64,000 nt of DNA from Bicyclus anynana (taxonomy: Eukaryota > Arthropoda > Insecta > Lepidoptera > Nymphalidae): the NCBI RefSeq assembly GCF_947172395.1, contig NC_069087.1:17242889-17306888 (forward strand). Reading direction: 5' to 3'. The notes beneath the pieces were generated by a model. The model was given only the letters and a program-made list of their open reading frames with translations, was not told the DNA's origin and searched no databases. Shown piece after piece: positions 33,501 through 47,800 of this stretch; within the stretch, counting starts at the first letter, position 1; the number at the start of each line of letters is the position of its first letter. A program made the position numbers and the translations under genes.

Positions 33501-35804
33501 AACGTTATTGCACAAAATCATTAACGCGCCTGGCAGCGTGACGGTGTACACACTGTCCAACAAACAACTGAGCTCATGTCTTTAAATACCCTCTTATTTA
33601 TACCAACACTGATACTTCCCCACCACAATAACATAAATAATGAATGTTAAACTCTTGCTCATATATGTTACCCAGGGCAACATGACAACAGCGACTCACC
33701 TGCGTGGTGGCGGAGGTGGGGAAGACGAGGATGTGCGTGGCGGTGACGTCGCGCGGCGTGTGCAGGTGCGACTGTATGGAGGCCTGCGAGAAGCGCTCGT
33801 CGGGCGTGAAGCGGTCGGCCATGAGACGCAGGCACGAGTCGGGCTCGGTGGACACGAGGCACGCCGACAGGATGCAGGGCGCGCCGCCGCGGTACAGCAG
33901 CGAGCAGCTGCCGCACATCTCGCGCAGCATTTTCGACGCGCGGTTCAGGTTCGGCCGCGACAGGAGCCAACTCCACCCTGAGCAAGTTCACATGGCAAAT
34001 TGTAACTAAAAAGTTGCATCCCAACTCACCCAAAATACTAAAGTTACACTTTCTATCAAATCCAATAAAAAGATGGTTCTGATGGATGGATAGATGGATG
34101 GCTTCTACTGTTAGTATGCTATCATCATCAACACGCTTCAGCTTTCAGCTTGTATCCGTCCATTGCTGGGCAAAGAACTTTCCGAGAGCGCACCACCATA
34201 CACGACCCTGCGCCTTTCTCAACCAAACCTCTTCCCACTGCCTTCATAAGGTCATTGTGTGCTTGCAGTATGTAGTCTCCACTCCAAAACAAGTCTGCCC
34301 TAGCCGCAGAAATTCATAGTGGTATGTGTACATACCTTTGAGTTCCCCGTGGCCGATCCGCCCCACGCGGCCCACGACCAGCCGCCACGGCTGCACGGAC
34401 TGCGACATGATGCCCAGCGCGAAGTCCATCAGCTTCGTCAGCCCCAGCCGCCGCGCCGGTCCGCAGCGCTTCCGCCGCGACCTAACACCAACACGACATT
34501 CCAATTAAATGTATCAGCCTATTATAATGGCCTCAGACTAAATAGATAAAGACCTGCCTCGCAAGACATTATTTTTCTGTCAAAGTATATGATCAACGAT
34601 CGTATACGATTATAAACACTGTCTCTATAGAATCGATGTTTCATAGTTTACAATCGTGTCTGTCAGTTAAAAACCTCCTTAAAAATACCCTTTTGTGTAG
34701 TTAAATGGTGTAAAAAACGAACAAAAACCTCTAGTTTAGTATAAGATATGTATGAAATCTAAGCTCGTTTTCCTTAGAAAATGCCAGAAAATTTTGTTCG
34801 TGAATTTGGGTGTGATACTAGTCCTTATGTATTTAGTCTGAGATAATGGCCCACTATAGTAAGGCCTCTTCTTTAAATATAGCTTAACCACTGGACCACC
34901 GAAGCGATCCTATAAGCCAGTCATTCATAGCCGAATGACTAGTTATACTCTGACTATAGGCGCGTGATAAAATTACTCATATCCCAACGAATAACTATTT
35001 CCAATTATTTTATAAATATTTTCAACTTGGCAAGTTTTAAGAAACAATCAAAGATTTTTTTAATAAACAAAGCATACTACTCCATCAAAGAGTACCTTGA
35101 TTAATAAACCAATTTCAATTGCTTTCAAGACTATATAAATACTATACAAACACACCATATTTGTAATTTATTATTTTACTTATCTTTGACATACCCTATA
35201 ACAACTGACATTATATAGATGTAAAGGCATCATTAGAATTATTGTTTTGCATGGTTTATTCTTTAAAGTATTCAATGTACCTACTAATTAATTAATCACT
35301 GAACAAATAAGTGTGTGAATTGATTATTGTAAATTACAATGTTTTTTACAATGATATTGCAAGCTGTAAGGCGGAATTTGGTGTTTATTTCAATAAGATC
35401 TGACTGTAACCTGATTTCGCAATAAATAAATTTTGATTTTTTGAATAAACATGATAATTAATGGAGTTACAGTAAACACGGAATGTTATGGTCCCAAAAT
35501 GCTAGTCCGGCAACCCTGTACCAGAAAGAGCGTCGGTTACCCCCCAATAGGACTACTACGAGTAGTTTACGCACCTGGCGGGCACGTGTATGTTGATGGC
35601 GGCCGTGTCCAGCAGCTCGCCGCGCGCGTCGGTCGCGGCGGCCAGCAGCCAGCGCTGGTCGTGCGACAGGCAGTAGGCGAGGAACAGCACGGCGCTCTGG
35701 TCGCCGCACGTGGAGCCCCACGTCTCGGCCACCTCCTTCAGCGCGCGCGGCGGCGCCAGCACCCACGCGGGCGAAAACAACTTGTAGGGCGCTCGGTTTT
35801 TCTC
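30539..35804 (-). CDS. skd: skd exons for the Med13 C-terminal domain and stop
   Basis: Exons 35804-35575 (AVLFLAYCLSHDQRWLLAAA, GELLDTAAINIHVP), 34481-34336 (PWRLVVGRVGRIGHGELK), 33977-33700 (LREMCGSCSLLYRGGAPCI, LSACLVSTEPDSCL, THILVFPTSATTQ), 33171-32920 (acidic, MPDEEMGEENMTDLLEEMFM), 31469-31222 (VGTVLQQPLALGYLVSTAPL, HPLDSTTTTDVLR) and 30671-30539 (LEGYNALSWLALD, DRLSCLPLHVQVLMQLYHT, then TAG). All are collinear with the human C-terminus, which ends a few residues after the LNQLYNF-type motif. Confidence 0.97.
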
Positions 35805-38800
35805 CTGCAATATACATTCACATTTATATAGGCCTTAATTATTATTGGTGGTGAGTGTGCTTTGATTTTGCAGTACCTGACACCGAGTCACTGAAAACAG
35901 TTTACATTCAGCTGAAACACCTACACTTACATACATGATTCTTGGCTGTGAAGGAACTCCCCTTACGCAAGACTTATGGTGAGTTCCGTAACCGCCAAGG
36001 ACCCCCCAGGCGAGTTCTTGCCGGCATCCTAGTTGCAGCGTAGCGCTTAGCTTCGGGCATCGCTTTTCCCGTAACCTCGCTTGTGACACCCAGGGTATAT
36101 CAGGTGAAGCGACTTATAGCTTGGCAAGTTCGTTCGTAACACTCCCGATGTCGCGAGCGGGGCGGGGGGCGTGTAGCGATAAATGAAAACCCCACGACTT
36201 TACACCCGAACAGTCTTTCCCCCCGTCGCCCGTAAATCATGGGAGTGTAACCAACGAACTTGCCAAGCTATAGTGTAGTACTTGATACAGTATTACCAGG
36301 GCACCACAGAATGATTGGAGTACGCGTATACTCACGTCTTTGGAGCTGAGGAACAGGTTGGCGTTGGCCGCGGTGCCGAAGCCGGTGAGCGACTTGCCGT
36401 TGGGCGGGTGCGCCAGCAGGCGGCGCGCGCCCGTGAACACGCTGAAGGCCAGCGCGCGCACCTCCGAGCCGCAGCCGCCCTGCGCGCTCCACGTCTCGCA
36501 TACGCCTTCCAGGGATATTATCTGTGAAAAACAATTTCAATATATCTTATTGTCTTACGCTCGCTCGTTCTCAGGCGTATGAAATAGTCTGCATGAACTT
36601 CATATGTTTTTCCTTAATTTCTTTATTGAATTATCGTAGTGCCATGCACACACAATACACACCCGCGCCCGTGTCCTGCCCACCTTCCTATTTAGCCGGC
36701 TCGAGCGCGAGTCAAAGGACTAGACCCTATGCTTTGCGCGAATAGCGTAGACCAGTAGACAGGCGAGGCAACATTGCAACAGCGGGAGGAGCACTGTGTG
36801 GCCACGGTATACAGTCCAGGTGCTCACCTTGATGAGCGGGTTGTGGTGGTGCAGATGCGTGTGAGCCTGCGCGGCGAGCCTGAGCAGCGCGGCGAGCGCG
36901 CGCGGGCGGTGCGCGTGCGCGGCGGGCGGCTCCACCACGTAGATGACGAGCGCCGGCGAGCCCGCCTCGTCTTCCTCCCACGCGCCGCCCGCGTCCGCCT
37001 CGTGCTCGCCGGGCGCGGCGCCGGCGGCGGGGGACGCGCCCGCCGCGCTCGCGCCGCCACCCGGCGTGGTCGGCCGCTCGGGCGCCGCAGGCGGTCGCAT
37101 TGACCCGGTATTGCCTGTTTATTAAATATTCATTTATTAAAATTACCAATTTATTGTTCCTAAATTAATTAAATCCCTTGACAAATGACCTTTTTAGTCT
37201 GTTCAATATGCATGCCTAGTCTGAGTTGGTTTCTTGCGTGCTAAGGGAATCCTACTGAATATTTATTGCTGACCCGCCCAAGGATTCCCGGCAGTAGACA
37301 GATTAAAATTTATTATCACGAATCTACCATCTGTAGGACTAATATACAACCCTCAACATATCACTATGTTGCATTGGACGAAAGAGAGAAATCCAGTTGG
37401 GTCGACAATATGTCACGTAGTCGTCACAGTGTCACGCGACTCACTCTCGAACAGCGTGCGGTCGACGCTGAGCGCCGCGAGCTGCGGCACGAGGCTGGTG
37501 CGCAGCGTGTCGGCGTACGCGCGCATGTACTCGCCCAGCCGGCCCGGCGGCAGCTCGCCCGTCCACTCCTCCGAACTCGTGTCACTTCAAACAAACGACA
37601 TTCTCATTTCATCTTCATCAACATTTCTTCGCATAACAACAACTTCTCTATAAACATAAATATTGTGCTGCATGGTAATGCTATGGTAATTTTATCAGCA
37701 ACAATACCAACACTGTTATTTATTCTGTTAAAAAACTATTTTTAACAGAATAAATAACCACAACAGTAATAAAAAAAAAACCGTGTGATTAAACATACAT
37801 ACAATAGACTGTCATTTAAATGTTTTCAATCTACCAAAACTTTGCGAATACATCCAATGTACTAGAAATACGACAACTGCACATCATCAAAAGCACAGTC
37901 GACTCACCGTTCACTTTCACTCGGCGCCGTCCTCACGATGCCGTCGCGCGCTATCCTCGCGATGGGTTGGTGTCGCCCCAGCCGGCACGCCTCGTACGAG
38001 GTCGACAGCTCCCGGAAGAACGTCTTCACGGGCTCCGACAGCGCGTCGCCGTCGGACGTGAGCACGACGTACGCGACGTCTCGCGCGTAGGAGTACGGCT
38101 CGAGGGACAGTCGCTCCCAATGCCTCAGAGCGTACGGCGAGAGCGATATCCAGTCCCGGTCGTGGCCCACCAGCAGGGGCGGCACCGGCTGCGGCTCGCA
38201 GAGGTCCTCGTTACCGCGGCCCGCCAGCCGGTGGAACTGCCGCCAGGTCAGCGGGCCCGTGACGCCGTCCCACATGCGCGCGCCGCAGCATCGCTTCTGT
38301 ATCGCGTCTTGGAGTAGGGGTCGCAGGCGGCGCATCAATCTGTGTGCAATATCGACATTATTAAAACGAGACGGGGATCCAGGGAGATAATTATTTTCTT
38401 TACATTTAGTGAATAGAAGAACAGTAGACCTTGAAAGCATCAACTATATATATTGTGAAGAAAAAAAGACATGATGTAGACCGATCCCCCAAAAAGTACC
38501 AGCTCTTTCGCTCCAATGCATCAAAGACTACTGCTATTGGTCAATTTATCAATTTGTCTTTTACGAGATATGATGCGCGTCATAGGTTTACAGCAATATT
38601 TAGACATGTTATAGAAATAGCACTAAGGTGTGTATAGATTCGGCTTTGTCTAAATAAACTAATATTAAGGAAGAATGTTATACATATTAATAGAATTGAA
38701 AAAATGTTAAACAAATGAAAGCCCAGGTTGTCTAATACTTTAAAACAATCCTTGCTGCTGTTTTAATTATTAATTATATTGTTTTACACTTGCAGTTGAA

Positions 38801-41800
38801 TGCTTTTTGAAGGAACAGTAATTCCACCTAACAAATAAATATAAAGAGTGAAGTCGTGCGTGTACGTACCTGACGACGTCCCGGGAGGAGCGCGGCGCGC
38901 GCGCACCTATGAAGGGCCAGCGGTGCACGGCGCCGGCGGGCGCGGGCCCCAGGCAGCCCACGCCGCCCGCCGCCGCGCGCAGCGCCCGCTCCGCCGCCGC
39001 GCCGCCGTCCGAGTACCTGTGCACCGAACACGTTACGTTCAATATTGAAGTAAATAGTTTCTCTAAATACATAAAAAAAAATTAACTGTCTGTATAAAAG
39101 ACAGAACGAACCGGGTCATAGATTCTCTTAGAATATCCCATCTAAATGTCGAGGAAAGTGAGGAACTCATTGATATTTGCTCTCCAATATTCAGATATTT
39201 TTCATTTAGCCGACGACAAACTTATTTACACAAACGCTCTAAATCATCAAATCAAAACCAGTTCGGAAACTCCTGTTAACACAAAATCTTACTTAACACA
39301 AAATAAACAAAATGTTAAATCAGGATATGATAGAACCATCTGTTTCACCATGGTCTTCTCCAATATGGGTTGTACCAAAAAAGACAGACGCATCTGGAGA
39401 AAAGAAGTGGAGAGTTGTGATAGATTGTAGAAAACTAAATGACATCACAATAGGTGAATCCCATATCCCATACCACAAATTAATGAAATTCTCGATCAAT
39501 TAGGAAATAGTAAATATTTCTCTACACTTGATTTAGCTTCAGGATTTCACCAAATACAAGTTGATTCCAAGAATGCAGAAAAGACATTTGCGATTCCGAT
39601 TCTCTGCCTCCGATTCCGGAGGGTGTGGGTTCGAATCCGGTCCGGGGCATGCACCTCCAACTTCACAGTTGTGTGTGCATTTTAAGAAATTAAATATCAC
39701 GTGTCTCAATCGGTAAAGGAAAACATCGTGAGGAAACCTGCATACCAGAGAATTATCTTAATTCTCTGTGTGTGTGAAGTCTGCCAATCCGCATTGGGCC
39801 AGCGTGGTGGACTATTGGCCTTACCCCTCTCATTCTGAGAGGAGACTCGAGCTCAGCAGTGAGCCGAATATGGGTTGATGACGACGACGACGAAATTTTG
39901 TCTGCAATGGAGCTCTAAAGGTCTGCTGCGTGCTGACTGTGACTCACTCTAGCTTGTTGAGGCGCAGGTGGTCGGGCGCGCCGGCGAGCGCGGCGGCGCG
40001 GCGCGCGGCGCGCACCACGGCGGACGCGGCGCCGCCCGCCACCGCCGCGCACTGCGCCACCACCAGCCCCGCCACGTCCGCCAGCCCGCCCGCGCCTGCG
40101 CCCCACCCGCCCGGCTCCTCCGCTATGCCGGTGATCTCTTGCTCGTCCTGACGAAAAATATACTTAGTGAAAAATCATATACCTATTTACTCCAAAAGTC
40201 ACGCGTGTGTAAAAGAAGTTTTTCTACTCCTATTTTGTAACCTACCCAATAGGTCGTTTGGTAACGTTCATTACCATATAGGTAAACAGTGATACAATGA
40301 ATTATTTTATTTTTAAAATAATTCCTTATAAGAAAAAAATCTAAGAGACTACGCCGAAACTAAATCTAGGAGGAGAGTTTATGTACTAAAGTTAGTAAAT
40401 TGTTTTATTTTTTTATCATGTTCATAGAAAAAGTACTGTATGCCATTGCAGGTAATTAGCCATTGTAGCACTCGTGCTGTGTGTTGTGCTACAATGGCTC
40501 TCATTACATGATAGTGGCATAGATAACTATTCACTTCAACCTTCCATTGTACAAAAGAAATCTTGAGAGGTGTCAAGGGACACCCGGATAGAAAGAAGTT
40601 ATCGCTATCAACATCGCATCCCATTTCAAAAATAATTCTTGCGACACCACACTGTTCAATGCGTAATAGAAAGATGAGACGAAAATAACTGGCTTGCTTT
40701 CTATGAGAGAGAGAGACACAGACAGAGAAACACGCCACACGGTTTACAATACTTGTAGCAAAAAGTGTCGTTACAACTTTTGGTCTTAATTTTTTCCGTC
40801 CAGCCCTTTTTCCCCTTTAATAGTATTTGTTAGTGTTACCTCATAAAACAGCCCGGCCCGATGCGCCAGCCGCCGGTTGACGATGGCGCTGAAACCGCAC
40901 GAGCAGCGCGAGGGCTCGTCGTCCACGCTGCCGCCCCAGTCGCCGCCGGGCAGGTACGTGGCCGCGTCCGCGCCGCGAATGTTGCCCACTACCTGTAATA
41001 TAAACATTCATTCATTTAGTAATCAGTGATGTAATTCAGAAACATGCGCAAGCTAACTGTAACTAAAATGCGATTATTAGACGAATATCTTAGCATTCCA
41101 TGGATTCACCGTTCTAGAGAGGCCAAGGTCTTTAAGCAAGTTAATATTTATTCACTTTTAAACTGTGGTCCTACGGAATGTTAGTCTCCCACGGCACAGT
41201 AAGCTCTACAAGAATTTGAAACATTAAATTCACCGTAATCCCATTTGGCACATACCAGTTAAAAATATTAAGCTTTAGTAAGAGAAGTAGCGTCTCTTTT
41301 CCTTTTTCTAAAGATTTTTTGTTGGTGTTTCCTGCGAGTGACAGAATAGATCATTACTCTATAAATGTATATTTTTTGGTTACATTTCAGAATTTGCAGT
41401 GTTTAGCTATTTGAAAGCAAATATCAAATTATCTAATGTATATTTTTTGATTACATTTCAGAATTTGCAGTGTTTAGCTATTTGAAAGCAAATATCAAAT
41501 TATCTAAATAAACACATGAATAAAGTATCTGTCAGTAAAATTACTTTAAAACCACAAATGTGTATAAAAATTGTATAGAATCTTTTTTATTTATTACTCT
41601 CATTTTAGTTACAAGTATATTGCACATGTTTCTTGTGAATGCAACTCTACACGCACTGCGCTACACGTCCAGGTCATCTTAGCGATGAGATGGATCGGTT
41701 GAGTGTGGCTGCGTAGCAGCTTTTGAAGCGAATCTGCTTGTGGAAATAGAAAATTATATACATTATGTTAGTGGTTATTACATTTTTGACTTAATATCCA

Positions 41801-44800
41801 ATAGAGTTTAGAAATGCATGCAGAAGACACTGTTTTGTTTCATTGCCATTAGTGAACGAAATTTCTCGTGAAGAGCAAAAGACGTATTTGTCAAACAATA
41901 ACGGTAGAGTTCAAATATCACTCTCTCTTTCGTCACAACGCAACGAAATTTGTCATTCTGCCGCTATTGATCGACTTTGTCTTTCTCTCGCCTCGAGAAC
42001 GCGTTGTGCGCAAGACGTTACAATTTAGTACTTATTTATTATTTCCTTGTTGAAATACTACACACAAGCTATAACAAAAATTAACATCATAATATAGCTT
42101 TGCAAATATGCGTAGACAATAGATATGTGTGGGAGGGCATTTTGGTTGACGTTATGTTATCTTTAAGATATTGTACATAAGTTAATATTTGGATTCTGAG
42201 TATTGGTGTGCGTGTGTGTGCGCGTGCGTGCATACATTTGCATGTGTTGAATGTTGTAATGTGTTGCAAGTTTCTGAGATTTTGAAACATTATTATCCCC
42301 AATAATAATAGCTATTAAGCTTGTGTAAGAAGTTTGTACAACAATAGTCTAAGGGCGAAGATAGAACCCGAGACATGAAACTATTGAGACTTAAAAAACT
42401 AGAGAAATGGATAAAAAACCATGTGTTTTTATGAGAGGAATATCCTGAGCTAAAACTTTTTGCTAGGTTATGTCACATACCACAAGATATTTTTCAGTAG
42501 TCTATTGTAAAATGCACTTGCCTAGTAAGCTACCCACATTGTAGGTGGTACGGAAAACAATAACTGGAAGGGCAACCTTTGCAGTTTGTATAAGAATTGA
42601 GGAAGCAAACCGCTTAGTATGCGTCCAAGAGATATCTACAGCAGCGATGTGGATTACTGCGATTCCTGGCAGGTCTAAATCGGTTAAAAATAGTGTCTGA
42701 ACACACTCTCTGAAATATATCTTGCAGAATACCGAAAAACATACAACCATTCGGCGATGCTCCAAACTTTGTCTTGTCAACGCATCGTTATCTGTCTGTT
42801 GCCCAGAGATCTATCGAATCTAATGTATTTATGTTGTTCATATCAGCGTGTGTATATGTGTGTTAGTGTCACATGTTTCGTCAGTGTGTGTCGCACACTT
42901 ACCCTGGTCCCGCTGTCGTTGCACACACACAGCGTGCAGCTGTCGAAGTTGTGGTCGCGGAACACGTTGAGCACGGTGTCCGCCAGCAGCACGTTGAGCA
43001 GCACGGGGCAGGCGGGCGCGGCGACGCGGGGCGAGGCGGGCGACGCCACGGAGCCGCCGCCCGCGCGCCGCGGCGACGGCCGCGACTCCACACTGGCGAC
43101 GCCCGACGCGTTCACCCGCTCGTTGCTCGTCGATATCGACCGCTTGACGCCGCCGCTCGTGTTGGTGCTGCTGTTCGTTGTGGTGTTGCTGTTGCCTGTG
43201 GAATAGAGATTGACTTCTGTACAGTCCGATAAATATTTTGTGATGATTCAGAAGTTAATCTGAAACATTGCTGCATTGCACATCGTAACACACTATCCCG
43301 AGACGTCATAAAGTTTGAAACAGATTAAAATAACATCATCAATTTTTTTAAATTATTTTCCCTGTAGGAAGTTTATCTTTGGAAGTCTGCCATATTAGAT
43401 TTTAAATGACGTATTTTTGCTAACTATGCATAAACAAAGCACGTACTCGAAATTTTAACTCTATTGGTTGAATATATTTTAAAATTGTAATTATAAAACG
43501 TTTGCCAGTTCAAGATGAACTGTCTATTCAATTACATACACATACACTACAAAAAACCCGCAAGAAAGTTTGCTTAAGACTGTATACCATTCAAACCCAA
43601 AGTTAGTCAATGTGTGCAATTATCTTCTGACACATGGTTACAGAGTGTTTGTGCATTGAGAGTCTCAAGTAAATCGCTAGTGGTGGTGGTCACCCTTACC
43701 GTCGTTGGCGGGCGTGGCGGTCCGATGCGGCGTCGCCGGCTCCTGCTTGCGTTGCCAGCTGGGCCGGTACTGCGCGTGCGCCGGCAGCGCCACGGCCGGC
43801 TGCATCTGACTCGGCAGCGTCGACAACGGCTCGTACTTCGACGATCCCACGTACTTGTACACCGTGGGCGGCTTGAACACGTATGACCAGTCCTGCAACA
43901 ATTGGTTGATCAGTTATTACTATTAGTCTAGTCCTAATACATATTTTACTTCGGAAATAAAGATGAAAACGAGTCGTCAAACTGAAGTAACAATGGGCGA
44001 GGCTCACAGTATGTAAACCCGATTGATGTTGCCGTCCCAAGTTGACCTTCTAATAGATGGAATGATAACATGAAACAGGTAAAGGGCAACCGCTGGATGC
44101 TGGCGGTTTAAGACCCTGTTGTTTGGAGAAGCTAGAACTAGAGGCTTATGATTGGCTCATTGGCCGATAGACATTATGTAATGGTAACTCACCTCTATGG
44201 GCACCAATACCAAGCACAACCAGTAACAGGGAGCCAATATGCTGGCGGCTCAAGAACGTGGTGTTTGGAAGTCCTTACTACCTACGTCCAGTAATGGATG
44301 ACCATGCTCAACTCTTATGCTGGGCGGCGTGGGGACCATATCGCCTAGCCGCTCCGCGACAGAGGGCGCGCAGGCTGACGCGGCTCACCTCTATGGGGTC
44401 CGGCGGCGGCGAGCCGTGCGCGCGGTGGTGGTGGCCGTGGTGCAGGTGCGTGTGCTCGTCGGGCGGCGAGAAGCCCGGCGAGGGCTGCGCGTGCGCCTCC
44501 ATGCTGGGCGGCGTGGGGAACATCTTGCTGAGCTCCTCCGCGCGCACGCAGCGCCCGCCGCCCGCGCCGCACCGCGTCTCCTCCACCGACTTGTTCGAGT
44601 CCGGCGGGGTCTGCACTTGCAGCTGCAACGCGTTTCATTCAATGTTTATTTGCAGATCGAGTAGAACAATGTAGGCGCTACAATGAGCTACAGCAATATG
44701 AAAATTATATTAGACAAGTTGATTGAGATTTTTACAAATATCATTTCCTAACAAAACCAGCCTGTAGGCCATTCAAATGGGACTGAAAATGATGATTGAA

Positions 44801-47800
44801 CAGTTTATTTCATGGCAGTATTATCAAGTGTATAACTAAATATTTCTTCTGCCACTGCACTGTGCCATTTAAATGCAGTCTAAATAATTACTTCCATTGC
44901 CCAGGAATATACTCAAAAATATCTCGAAATATGTTGACGATAAAAACCTTGATGCACTTCCAAACCATTGAGCAGTGTCAAAGGATTAATAAGATTTATA
45001 AGATAATATAAAAAAGTTAAAGAGATCACATTCACACATATAGTATAGTTATTGCATACGAAAGCATAAAACTAATATCTAATTTCTGTATTAAGCTGTT
45101 TTAATAAAGTAAATTTAAATCAAAAATCGCCATGCAAGTAAACAAACATAGAAGAGTAATATAGAAGGGTACACTCACAAGTCTTACCGTCTCATCCCCG
45201 CTGGCCGCGTCGTCGGAGTTGTCGAAGATCTGGTCCAGGTCCTTCAGCGTCGGACACAGCCCGTCCGACGTGTATAGGTTCTTGTACTCTTTTGAATCGT
45301 CCTGCAATCAACGGAACTATAATAAGTAAACGATGAAAGGAACAAGATGCCCCATATATTAATTTTTCCGAGATTTTGGTTATTTTTTGGGGTTTATCCC
45401 AGAATTATTTATTTTTTCAAACCACTCCTGTGTGGTGTAAACACTGAACAAAGTAAAAAAATAATTATTCAAATCCATTTAGCTGTTTTTCGAGTTTTAG
45501 CCTTACATGTTTCAAGTCAGATCTGGTTATTTCAGAGAAATCAGATTATGATTCCTGGTAGTGACAGTCGGGGGAGCCTGAGATGTTAAATTTGCAGTTA
45601 TTATTAGCGTCATTGGAATCAAATTGATTTTGTAGATTCCTCTCTCATTCTCTCATTCCCCTACGTTACGCTCAAATCGTCACATTTTTGAAATGCTATC
45701 AACTCATCTACCTTATCTTTAACTGATGTGCTGGTTGAGTATTTCTAAACTAGGTTTTTTTTTTAGCTGCCCTATATGTTACGGGCTCATACTGGGTGGA
45801 GGTACTGAACAACGTGCAAGGTATACTCCCTTATATTCATCTGCCGCGCTCAAATAACTGCAAAAATCCCCACTTTAGCTCTCCTACTATAATAGTTACA
45901 GAAACAAACATTATCACCCCAAATTCTGACAACCCATAGCACGGTAGGCTGTATATAAGCTCCAAATCCCTTCTCATAAGAAGAAAGCGTAGCCTAATGA
46001 TGATGACTAATAAATTATTCACATAAGAATCATCAATAACGACAGTGCGTGTGAACGCGTAGTCACAAGTTGTGGTCACACTCACGTGGTCGTGCTTCTC
46101 CTGCTTGATGGTGAGCGTGGGCGCGGGCGTGGCGGGCAGGCGCGTGTGGTCGTGGCCCGCGTACAGGTCGCCGCCGCCCGCGCCCAGCGCCAGCTCCTCG
46201 CGGAACGCGCCCTCCGCGCTCTTGAACCGCTTCACAGGGTGCTCCAGCCTGAAGCGACAAACATTATTACTACTTTAAAACATGTACAATTTCATTCTCT
46301 CTCTTTCTCTTTAGTCATTATGTTCACCCATCGACCCCTAGTCGTTTAAATGAAAGCCCCAAACCCCAATCTCTGAACTGGTTTAATTTTTAGATCTCTA
46401 AAAGAACATACACACTATGAATTTACAAAGACAACTTTTTCTTATAAACAATTTGCACAGAGAATCAGAATGCGCGTATAATAATTGTTACTGTTCACAA
46501 TTATTATCATAATATGTGCTGATCATACAAAGTTCAAAGTTCATATAAAGTTGATCTTAAAAAAAGTAGTAAGTGCAAATTGTAAAATGACAGTATAGCC
46601 CTCCCCCTGAATTCATGTTATAGTCAATTAAAAATACACTTTATGACAGTTTACTTAAGGTATACTCGTAACTATTCACTACTATATTACACAAAAGAAT
46701 TTATTAAAATGCTACAAACTAAGAATACAGAGAAATAAATAAAATACTTATTAGCAAAGTAAAATGTAATCCAATGTTAACACAAAACGGTCGCAAGCTA
46801 CGGCGACGTCGCTGCGACTGTGGATGCTAGTTACTATAGCGAGTGCGTTGATTCACAGTGAAGACGGCTTACTTTCAATGTGACCGTTTTACTCGCTCCT
46901 ACCACTAAAGTGTATTTCAGACAGCATGGGTAAGGTGACAGTACATAATACATATTATTATCGTGAATCGCGGCCAACTTTCAAGAATGAAGCGTAGTAA
47001 GTCCCTAAGATGATACGCGCCCACCATATATCTCGAAACGAGAGAAAGACAAATGTCGATAATAGCAGCAGAGTCAGAAATATAGCTCTCTCGTTCGTCA
47101 ATGCAATGATAGAGAGAGCAGTATTTTCGATATTGTCGCTATTGGTTGACATTGTGTCTTTTTATATTCAAGAGATTCAAGAGAAGAAGGTCATTCGTTA
47201 GGTCATTTAAAATTATAAAAAACAATTTGGTTTATTTCAACGCCTTCTGAAAGAAGTTGAATTTGTAATGTAATACATAAAAACAGGCTCAATTTTTCTT
47301 ATATATGTAATCTGTAACATTGACTTAGCGAATAACCCAACATGTCTTGCTTACGATCACAGCAGATGTAAAAGCCAGAGGCTGACTGAAATACAGCATT
47401 ATTTAGTTCATTAAATCAGTTCCTCAGATCAATTACCGTAGGACCCGCCTCGCTACCCGACGTTACCCTCCTGTCACATGTTTATGATCACGATCAAATG
47501 TGTCTAGAGAATCGATGTTCCATTGTGTTAAAATTACACATGTATGTATTACAATTATTTTTTTTATATTTGTTAACTTTACTCTGCATCACTTAACGTT
47601 GCGTGCAATATAAACAAAAAGAAATACTTTGTATACAAGGGCTAAAAGTGACAGGGCTAAAGGTGACCTCGGCTGTAGTTCCTCATAAGTTACGTCGGCT
47701 GTAAACGCATTCCGTCTCTTTAAGCTAAATGGAAACTTAAAACATGAATGCTTAAAAATAATGCAATGAAAAACAAACTTTTAGAAAATAATTCAAGTGT

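Noticed and set aside
31176..38317. Plus-strand GC-rich frames over MED13 exons (e.g. 33640-33981, 35451-35831, 37820-38317)
   Set aside because: Reverse-strand shadows of MED13 exons, which have conserved protein motifs and splice sites on the minus strand.
41860..42010. Possible MITE pair with 47030-47180
   Set aside because: Similarity is loose (AGAGAAAGAC and TTTCTCTC-type motifs) and could be low-complexity; kept only as a note.
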